A stretch of DNA of 6,366 nucleotides. It comes from Candidatus Poribacteria bacterium (GTDB lineage: Bacteria > Poribacteria > WGA-4E > WGA-3G). The position numbers and the translations under genes were made by a program. Positions 1 to 5,509 of the stretch are shown piece by piece. The notes beneath the pieces are model-generated. The model saw nothing but the letters and a program-made list of their open reading frames with translations, was not told where the DNA came from and made no database searches. Location of the stretch: the NCBI GenBank assembly GCA_009845505.1, contig VXZL01000072.1:1-6366 (forward strand), given 5' to 3'. The stretch's first letter is position 1; each line of letters opens with the position of its first letter.

Positions 1-52
1 GATATGTCGGGTGTGAAAGAAAATTTTAATTCGCTACTTAAAAACGAAGCAC

Positions 53-83
53 AACCCATTTTTTCTAAACAAATTGGGTTTTT
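53..83 (+). terminator. Weak intrinsic terminator-like hairpin of an upstream gene
   Basis: AACCCA at 53-58 pairs with TGGGTT at 75-80. A T-T mismatch follows, then three more A-T pairs close an eight-base loop. A run of five T (79-83) overlaps the end of the right arm. This is the shape of a rho-independent terminator reading to the right, so it may end a gene lying mostly left of the window. One frame closes with a stop at 27-29, just before the hairpin. Another stays open from base 1 to a stop at 91-93, but it would run through the hairpin. I cannot name either fragment. Bases 1-52 hold nothing else I can support. The stem is AT-rich and may be weak. Confidence 0.35.
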
Positions 84-94
84 ATCGGTATAAT
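66..94 (+). promoter_or_regulatory. Sigma70-type promoter for the glycosidase gene
   Basis: A perfect -10 hexamer TATAAT lies at 89-94. A -35-like hexamer TAAACA (four of six matches to TTGACA) lies at 66-71, with an optimal 17-bp spacer. Transcription would begin near 101, giving a leader of about 60 bases before the ATG at 164. The -35 element sits inside the loop and right arm of the terminator-like hairpin, so the two signals are overlaid. This is assigned from motif match and position only. Confidence 0.55.
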
Positions 95-163
95 ATAGCA
101 AATGGAATCCGATTTCACACTCGTTTCCAGCACTCAATCCTTAGAATCGAATAGGGGCTTAAT

Positions 164-2215
164 ATGCACTACACATCACAGCAAAATGACTGGCTGGTTC
201 ACCCCTTCCGTCAGTCTGCTTCAGTAGAGGAAGCGGACAATCGACTTATTCTCAATAATGGACTTATTCGCCGAACATTCGTCACTTCACCTAATTTCAC
301 AACAGTTGATTATACCAATCAGATTACCGGTATCAGTCTTCTTCGGGGCATCAAACCAGAGGCGGTCCTTACGATTGACGGACGCGAATTTGAGGTGGGT
401 GGCTTGAAAGGACAGCCCGACTACGCCTATCTTGATTCAGATTGGATTGCGGACTTGGGCAGTGACGAGAACGCATTTCAATTTCGCGAGTATCGAATCA
501 GTAAACCTGAAATCCGCTATCCGTGGGTCCGCAGGCGTTCTACGGCCCCATCCGTCTATCCACCAGAGGGCGTAACACTGACGGTTGCGTTTTCATCGCC
601 CCCATCTGTTGACTCCCTTCAGGTTTGCGTACATTATGAATTATATCAAGGCATTCCAGTCTTGTCCAAATGGATCACTATTCGTAATGAGGGGCAACAA
701 CCGATTCAATTGGATGGCTTAAGCTGTGAAATCCTTGCTGTCAATGAGCAGGAGAAGCATCGGTTACATGTCGAGAGTGATTATGCCTTCAGTGGAATGG
801 AAACGACACACTGGGGACCGGATGCGGATTACAAGACGCAAGTCGATTATCACTATCAGATGCCACTCTTGATGACAAGTCGCTATCCACTCGGTCCGGG
901 GGTATCTCTGCAACCGGGAGAAACTTTCAGGAGTTTTCGCACCTTCGAGATTCTGCACGATAGTGACGATCGTGAACGAAAAGGACTCGCACGTCGTAAG
1001 ATGTATCGCGCACTGGCACCACAGGTCACGGAGAATCCGATTCTCATGCACGTTCGGCGTGCCGAACCAAACGCGGTACGTTTGGCGATAGATCAGTGTG
1101 CCGAAGTCGGATTTGAAATGGTGATTATGACCTTTGGGAGCGGTTTCAATGTGGAGAGCGAAAACCCGGAATACATCGCCACTATGAAAGGATTGGCCGA
1201 TTATGCACACAGCAAAGGGATTCAACTCGGTGGTTATACCCTGATGTGTGCTTCGCGGAATGCGGGTGAAGACTTCAACTGTATTGATCCAGACACAGGG
1301 CAGCCCGGAAGTCGGTTTGGACAGAGTGCGTGTCTTGCCAGTGGATGGGCAGACGGCTATTCCCAGCGAGTGCTGAATTTCATAGACGCAACCGGAATGG
1401 ATGTCATAGAGACTGATGGTCCCTATCATGGTGATGTTTGTGCTGCAAAGACGCACGAACATCATGACAGTTTAGCAGATTCACAGTTGCGCCAGTGGGA
1501 AGCGTGTGTACATTTTTACCATGAATGCCGAAAACGCGGTATCTATATCAATTCACCAGATTGGTATTACCTCAACGGTTCAAACAAATGCGGTATGGGC
1601 TATCGCGAGACGAATTTCAGCTTACCTCGCGAGCGGCAAATTCTAATTGCCCGGCAGAATATCTACGATGGAACTTATGAAAAGACACCGAGTATGGGTT
1701 GGATGTTCGTCCCCTTGGTGGAGTATCATGGCGGCGGGGCAGCCGCGACATTTGAGCCCCTTTGTGATCATCTTGATGATTATGAATCGCATTTAGCACA
1801 GAACTTCGGCAGTGGCGTGATGGCGTGCTATCGCGGTCCCCGGCTTTTTGACACTGAACAGACCAAGGTTGTCGTTAAGAAGTGGGTTGACTTCTATAAA
1901 CAGTATCGTCTAATATTGGATTCTGACCTGATTCACGTACGCCGTCCAGATGGATGCTCCATTGATTGTATGCTTCACGTTAATCCGCTGATCACACCTT
2001 GTGGACTCGCGATGCTCTATAATCCTACACGGACGGTGAAACAGATCACTTTGAAATTACCCGTCTATTATACTGGATTATCTGAAGTTGCCGAGATTCG
2101 CCAAGAAGAAGGAGCACCTAAACGGTACAAAATTGACCGGAATTACAACGTTGAGATTCCAATTGAGATGGAAGCAAAAAGCGTTAGTTATCTTGTTATT
2201 GAATCTGGAGTATGA
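164..2215 (+). CDS. Predicted cytoplasmic glycoside hydrolase of the GH36/GH27 (clan GH-D) type, alpha-galactosidase-like
   Basis: 683 residues; the ATG is preceded by AGGGG at 153-157 with a six-base spacer. No signal peptide or membrane segment is seen, so it should act on imported oligosaccharides in the cytoplasm. The layout fits clan GH-D: an N-terminal beta-supersandwich (about 1-285), a TIM barrel (about 290-590) and a small C-terminal beta domain (about 595-683). The barrel carries IETDGPYHGD at 415-424. D418 falls where GH36/GH27 enzymes have the nucleophile Asp of their K-x-D motif, but the usual Lys is Glu here (E416). The acid/base is unclear; E482 in YRETNF, 64 residues downstream, or D466 are candidates. 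Histidine- and cysteine-rich segments surround the site (about 422-455). Substrate cannot be read from sequence; alpha-galactoside is only the default of the clan. An exported-dikinase-like gene follows 96 bases later on the same strand, possibly co-transcribed. The fold class is fairly sure, the exact family is not. Confidence 0.7.
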   Translation: MHYTSQQNDWLVHPFRQSASVEEADNRLILNNGLIRRTFVTSPNFTTVDYTNQITGISLLRGIKPEAVLTIDGREFEVGGLKGQPDYAYLDSDWIADLGSDENAFQFREYRISKPEIRYPWVRRRSTAPSVYPPEGVTLTVAFSSPPSVDSLQVCVHYELYQGIPVLSKWITIRNEGQQPIQLDGLSCEILAVNEQEKHRLHVESDYAFSGMETTHWGPDADYKTQVDYHYQMPLLMTSRYPLGPGVSLQPGETFRSFRTFEILHDSDDRERKGLARRKMYRALAPQVTENPILMHVRRAEPNAVRLAIDQCAEVGFEMVIMTFGSGFNVESENPEYIATMKGLADYAHSKGIQLGGYTLMCASRNAGEDFNCIDPDTGQPGSRFGQSACLASGWADGYSQRVLNFIDATGMDVIETDGPYHGDVCAAKTHEHHDSLADSQLRQWEACVHFYHECRKRGIYINSPDWYYLNGSNKCGMGYRETNFSLPRERQILIARQNIYDGTYEKTPSMGWMFVPLVEYHGGGAAATFEPLCDHLDDYESHLAQNFGSGVMACYRGPRLFDTEQTKVVVKKWVDFYKQYRLILDSDLIHVRRPDGCSIDCMLHVNPLITPCGLAMLYNPTRTVKQITLKLPVYYTGLSEVAEIRQEEGAPKRYKIDRNYNVEIPIEMEAKSVSYLVIESGV

Positions 2216-2302
2216 GTTCTCTCTATTTTTTTTGAACAAATTCAGTACTTATCTGCCTAATCTAATAGCGGAAGATATAGCGAAAACTTCTAACGATTAG
2301 TG

Positions 2303-2307
2303 AGGAG
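2303..2307 (+). promoter_or_regulatory. Ribosome binding site that sets the start at 2312
   Basis: AGGAG at 2303-2307 lies four bases before ATG 2312. An in-frame GTG at 2300 would place this Shine-Dalgarno sequence inside the coding region and add four residues (M-R-R-Q). The ATG is therefore the better start. The spacer is slightly short but workable. Confidence 0.65.
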
Positions 2308-2311
2308 ACAG

Positions 2312-4459
2312 ATGAAACAGAAATATGTTATCGTAGCACTTTACGCTTGCACGCTGATATTTTCAACGATAGTCGTGCTAAATACTTGGACACAAAATAA
2401 TCTTTCGGTAGACGAGAAGCGATTTGATCTTGACAAGAATGACGAGCTCAGTGAGGCTGAAAAGGCACTCATGATTAGAGTCATGCGGCTCGAAGATGCC
2501 AGAGGCACCCAATTCAGTGAGAGCCAGATCCGGGAGATGCAAAGTGGTCAGCAAGGTAGATCCCGCGGAAGGGGTGGATTCGGAAGACGACGCTCCAGAG
2601 CACCTTCAGGACCCCGCTTGGATCCTGAGCAGGTTCAGTTTAGGGATGGCGCAGCCACGGTTCCCGACCGTGAGACATTTGAAAAACTGTCGTATCAGGG
2701 AACAGATGTTCGTATTGACACGCAACTTACTGGTATCGAATTCGTAAAATTCCAGATTGAAAGAACGCATACGGAAAATCCGCAACTCTATTTCATGAAT
2801 ACGGAGACGCATCGCTCCCACGGGAGCTTTATGGATGCTGCCGGGTTGGGCCGCGGTCAAGGACAAATGCGAGGTGTGCTGAGTTATCGCCCACTTTTCA
2901 CGGCACCAAACGGTGAACCCGGTGTTTATACATTTGAATTTAATCCGAACGATGCCTTTCCGTTTGAAGAAATCAAGCTTGCCCACGATCTTCTCGTAGC
3001 AAAGATGCCAATCCTAAAAAATCGACTCGGTTATTGTCCATTGTGGGGTGCCATCGGTATTTATAATCGCGAAAAAGCACTCTATGACGCAGCGGAGTTC
3101 CCTGTCTATTTTGAGGACGATCTCTATGCCAATATCGGCTATCTGCCACTGAATCAGGCAGCGTCATTCGGTCGGCTGCGTGTATTGGAGATAGATGAGC
3201 GTCCTGCAGTTCGAGACATCGTTATCTGCAAAACTTTGCCAAACGAGATGCCACGCGTTGCTGGTGTTATCACGGGTGTTCGGCAAACGCCGCTTTCACA
3301 CGTTAACCTCCGTGCAATTCAGGATAAGGTCCCCAACGCCTTCATAGACAAAGCGTGGGAGAATAACGCCATTGCACCGCTCATCGGCAAATACGTTTAC
3401 TACAAGGTCAACCACGATGGTTTTGAAATTAGGGAAGCGACGCTTAAAGAAGTAGAAACCCACTTCGCTGATCTGCGTCCCTCTAAAACACAAACGCCTG
3501 AACGTGATCTATCTACTAAAAAGATTTCGCCCCTTGATGACATTGAATTCGCAGATTCTTCGAGTTTTGGCGTAAAAACGACGAATTTGGCGACCCTTCG
3601 TACATTCGGATTTCCTGATGGAACTGTGCCAGATGGGTTCGGGATACCCTTCTATTTCTATGATGAATTTATGAAGCATAACGGCTTCTATGCGAAAATT
3701 GAGGCGTTGCTCAAAGATTCAGCATTTCGGAATTCACAGGACACGAAGGCATCTGAATTGAAAAAACTCAGAGATGAAATCGAAGCAGGTGAGATGCCGG
3801 TATGGATGATGAATGCCCTTTCAGAATTACATAACGCATTTCCAGAAGGCACGCCTCTCCGATGCCGTTCCAGCACGAACAACGAAGACCTCCCCGGCTT
3901 CAGTGGCGCGGGGTTATACGACTCCTACACGCATTACCCGAACGAGGGGCATCTGTCAAAATCGGTTAAGCAGGTATTTGGAAGCCTCTGGAATTTCCGA
4001 GCGTTCGAGGCGCGTGATTTCTATCGCATCGACCACCTGACAACCGCTATGGGGGTACTTGTCCATCCCAACTTCTCAAAGGAGTTGGCGAATGGGGTTG
4101 CTGTAACCGATGACGTTGTCTATCAAACAGTAGGAAATTATTATCTCAACACTCAAGTCGGTGAGGACCTGGTGACGAATCCTGAAGAACAGTCTATTCC
4201 AGAGGAGATCTTGTTGGATTGGTGGGACAGCAATGACTATAGGGTTGTAACTACGTCTAATCGGACGACCGATGGCGCACGCATCTTGAAGGATGAGTAC
4301 TTACGCCAACTGAATCTCTATCTCGGCACGATACATAATAAGTTCAGTCGTCTCTATCCACCGGATTTAAGAACAGATAAATTCGCCATGGAAATTGAGT
4401 TCAAGATTACCAGTGAGGGTAAGCTCTCCATCAAGCAGGCAAGACCATGGGCACAGTAA
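2312..4459 (+). CDS. Exported or membrane-anchored PEP/pyruvate-binding-type dikinase, domain order as in glucan, water dikinase
   Basis: 715 residues from ATG 2312. Residues 5-23 form a hydrophobic segment after two Lys (signal anchor or Sec signal), placing the rest outside the cytoplasm. Residues 39-50 are a canonical EF-hand loop (D39, D41, N43, E45, L46, E50), followed by an Arg/Gly-rich linker at 82-96. Residues about 105-290 are unrecognised. A swivelling phosphohistidine domain follows, with PLSHVNLRA at 327-335 and H330 as the likely phosphorylated His. The C-terminal half (about 419-713) is a PPDK_N-type ATP-grasp domain: FGVKTTNL with K422, VPDGFGIP at 439-446, RSSTNNEDLPGFSGAGLYDS at 519-538, and a closing KQARPW at 708-713. 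In PPDK and PEP synthase the ATP-grasp domain comes first and a PEP-binding barrel last. Here His precedes ATP-grasp and there is no barrel, as in plant alpha-glucan, water dikinases, which pass the beta-phosphate of ATP via His to a polysaccharide. The motifs look intact. The substrate and the source of ATP outside the cell are unknown. It follows the glycosidase gene by 96 bases. Confidence 0.75.
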   Translation: MKQKYVIVALYACTLIFSTIVVLNTWTQNNLSVDEKRFDLDKNDELSEAEKALMIRVMRLEDARGTQFSESQIREMQSGQQGRSRGRGGFGRRRSRAPSGPRLDPEQVQFRDGAATVPDRETFEKLSYQGTDVRIDTQLTGIEFVKFQIERTHTENPQLYFMNTETHRSHGSFMDAAGLGRGQGQMRGVLSYRPLFTAPNGEPGVYTFEFNPNDAFPFEEIKLAHDLLVAKMPILKNRLGYCPLWGAIGIYNREKALYDAAEFPVYFEDDLYANIGYLPLNQAASFGRLRVLEIDERPAVRDIVICKTLPNEMPRVAGVITGVRQTPLSHVNLRAIQDKVPNAFIDKAWENNAIAPLIGKYVYYKVNHDGFEIREATLKEVETHFADLRPSKTQTPERDLSTKKISPLDDIEFADSSSFGVKTTNLATLRTFGFPDGTVPDGFGIPFYFYDEFMKHNGFYAKIEALLKDSAFRNSQDTKASELKKLRDEIEAGEMPVWMMNALSELHNAFPEGTPLRCRSSTNNEDLPGFSGAGLYDSYTHYPNEGHLSKSVKQVFGSLWNFRAFEARDFYRIDHLTTAMGVLVHPNFSKELANGVAVTDDVVYQTVGNYYLNTQVGEDLVTNPEEQSIPEEILLDWWDSNDYRVVTTSNRTTDGARILKDEYLRQLNLYLGTIHNKFSRLYPPDLRTDKFAMEIEFKITSEGKLSIKQARPWAQ

Positions 4460-4477
4460 GTCAGTCAATTCAATATT

Positions 4478-4516
4478 GGCATACGCGATGCCCTGTATCG
4501 CGCATGCCTCGGTTTT
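4478..4516 (+). terminator. Hairpin between convergent genes, probable bidirectional terminator
   Basis: Bases 4478-4489 pair with 4497-4508 in a 12-bp stem around a seven-base loop. The only mismatch is A4483 against C4503. It lies 18 bases after the stop of the dikinase-like gene and 31 bases beyond the end of the LamG gene on the other strand. On the + strand a short T run (4513-4516) follows. In the - strand transcript the mismatch becomes a G-U wobble, so the stem is continuous, but no U tract follows. It can serve both genes. Confidence 0.6.
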
Positions 4517-4539
4517 AGTAGTTGGTTCGGGGACGTACC

Positions 4540-5289
4540 TCAATTGGCTTTGAGTTTTCCCCATGTCACCGCGAGTTTATGTGCCGGATCTACAGCGAGA
4601 ATTGTGTTAAACCCAGAATTCATAAATTCCTGAATTTCCTTTTGAGACTTCACCTCATTAGAAACCCAGAGTTCGTCCATACCGCCAATAAAATGAGATG
4701 AGCTAGAAGTCCGCCGATATCCGATGTCAAGGCTGGGTTCTCCAGAAACATCAATGACCCCGCCGCCAGCAATTGGACCCCCGTCGTCTTCTTCGCCGTT
4801 GATATAAATAATCGCTTCTTTGCCATCCCAAGTTGCGGCGACGTGACTCCATTCGCCTTCAGCAATCGTGGTTTGCCCAATAAAGTCTTTGACATGATAC
4901 GTTGTCCAGACGACCCTCTTTGAACCGTGAAACCCAAATTTCCACCCGGCTCCGCCGTCCATCTCCACGATATTCTGCCAATTGGTAATTCCATCAGGAT
5001 TTATCCATGCCCCGACACTCATAGGATGCGAGAGTTCCTTTAGAGGTGCCGCGTTTTCGACTGTAATAAACGTCTTACCGTCAAAATTAAAACCTTTCTC
5101 AAACTCGCCATCAATCCAATCTGCTTTTCCATCAACAGTCCCATCATTTCCATTGCCTGAGAGGTCGGTGAGGGCATCTCCATTCCCCTCGTCGAATGTG
5201 GCAAGGAACACAATATCTTTCGGTAGTTCAGCGTATATGCTTCCGACACATACTGTTAAGATGAGGAGTGAATAGACTAAAGTTCGCAT
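4540..5289 (-). CDS. Secreted LamG (concanavalin A-like lectin) domain protein
   Basis: 249 residues from ATG 5289. Longer in-frame starts (to 5391) lack a Shine-Dalgarno and would bury the signal peptide. Residues 1-20 are a clear Sec signal peptide with likely cleavage after IYA at 20. Residues about 25-225 form one LamG/Laminin_G_3-type jelly roll: a LATFDEG opening, LSGNGNDGT at 43-51, SVGAWINPDG at 91-100, GEWSHVAATWDG at 145-156, a YINGE turn and GGMDELWVSNEV near the end, where family members read G-x-(I/M)-D-E. Such domains usually bind carbohydrate, often with calcium; no catalytic residues are evident. The protein ends with a short tail (residues 231-249, W243-G-K-L-K) that also ends the neighbouring kelch protein. 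It lies 220 bases downstream of that gene on the same strand, so joint transcription is possible, and it converges with the dikinase-like gene. Ligand unknown; it acts outside the cytoplasmic membrane. Confidence 0.88.
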   Translation of the reverse strand: MRTLVYSLLILTVCVGSIYAELPKDIVFLATFDEGNGDALTDLSGNGNDGTVDGKADWIDGEFEKGFNFDGKTFITVENAAPLKELSHPMSVGAWINPDGITNWQNIVEMDGGAGWKFGFHGSKRVVWTTYHVKDFIGQTTIAEGEWSHVAATWDGKEAIIYINGEEDDGGPIAGGGVIDVSGEPSLDIGYRRTSSSSHFIGGMDELWVSNEVKSQKEIQEFMNSGFNTILAVDPAHKLAVTWGKLKAN

Positions 5290-5296
5290 TTTACAA

Positions 5297-5302
5297 CTCC
5301 TT
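5297..5302 (-). promoter_or_regulatory. Ribosome binding site of the LamG gene
   Basis: On the - strand the bases read AAGGAG, seven bases before ATG 5289. This near-perfect Shine-Dalgarno fixes the start so that translation opens directly with the signal peptide (MRTLVYS). Confidence 0.85.
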
Positions 5303-5311
5303 ATAGGGAAA

Positions 5312-5324
5312 TTGCCAGTGGCAA
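5312..5324 (-). promoter_or_regulatory. Perfect 13-bp palindrome in the leader of the LamG gene
   Basis: TTGCCA-G-TGGCAA is a perfect inverted repeat with six-base arms and one central base. It is centred 29 bases upstream of the LamG start codon and nine bases from the Shine-Dalgarno. The short centre makes a stable RNA hairpin unlikely and a dimeric repressor site more likely. No known operator was matched. Confidence 0.4.
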
Positions 5325-5347
5325 AATCTACTGATTTCAACTTAATA

Positions 5348-5385
5348 GTGATGCGAAAAGTCTCGTGATATCCTCTGGCATCACG
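5348..5385 (-). repeat. Competing inverted repeats upstream of the LamG gene
   Basis: GTGATGC (5348-5354) is the exact complement of GCATCAC (5378-5384). CGTGAT (5364-5369) is the exact complement of ATCACG (5380-5385). The right arm can pair with only one of the two left arms at a time. Read as DNA, there are three GTGAT half-sites: two direct, 17 bases apart, and one inverted. Spacings differ from the usual CRP/FNR operator. The rest of the 220-base gap (5290-5509) is AT-rich, with an AT-rich -10-like stretch at 5446-5451 (TATATT on the - strand) but no convincing -35. Confidence 0.4.
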
Positions 5386-5474
5386 CTGCATCCCATTTCA
5401 ATCGTTGCTCATTAGCACAGGTTACGACTTACAAGATTTTAGACGAATATATCCCAATTTTGGTTGAAGATAAG

Positions 5475-5494
5475 AAAATTTCCGCTAATCGCGG
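5475..5494 (-). terminator. Possible weak terminator after the kelch gene
   Basis: CCGC (5482-5485) and GCGG (5491-5494) form a four-pair GC stem with a five-base loop, 16 bases beyond the kelch stop codon. On the - strand it is followed by AAATTTTC. The stem and T run are short, so it may only attenuate, and read-through into the LamG gene is possible. Confidence 0.25.
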
Positions 5495-5509
5495 TATTCT
5501 ATAGTAATG

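Noticed and set aside
764..1465. 233-residue open frame on the - strand inside the glycosidase gene
   Set aside because: It lies wholly antisense to a well-supported gene, has no ribosome binding site of note and no recognisable domain; it is a codon-bias shadow.
2224..2266. Possible promoter (TTGAAC at 2232-2237) and T run between the two + strand genes
   Set aside because: Hexamers match consensus in only four of six places with an 18-bp gap, and no hairpin precedes the T run, so neither a promoter nor a terminator is supported.
2088..2300. 70-residue + strand frame across the end of the glycosidase gene
   Set aside because: It overlaps the real 3' end in another frame, has no family features, and its AT-rich tail is the intergenic region.
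2342..2353. Lipobox-like L-Y-A-C at residues 10-13 of the dikinase-like protein
   Set aside because: The Tyr at -2 is unusual, the hydrophobic stretch before it is too short, and hydrophobic residues continue for ten more positions after Cys.
5290..5391. N-terminal extension of the LamG protein by 34 residues
   Set aside because: The extended start has no Shine-Dalgarno, while ATG 5289 has AAGGAG at seven bases and begins a textbook signal peptide.
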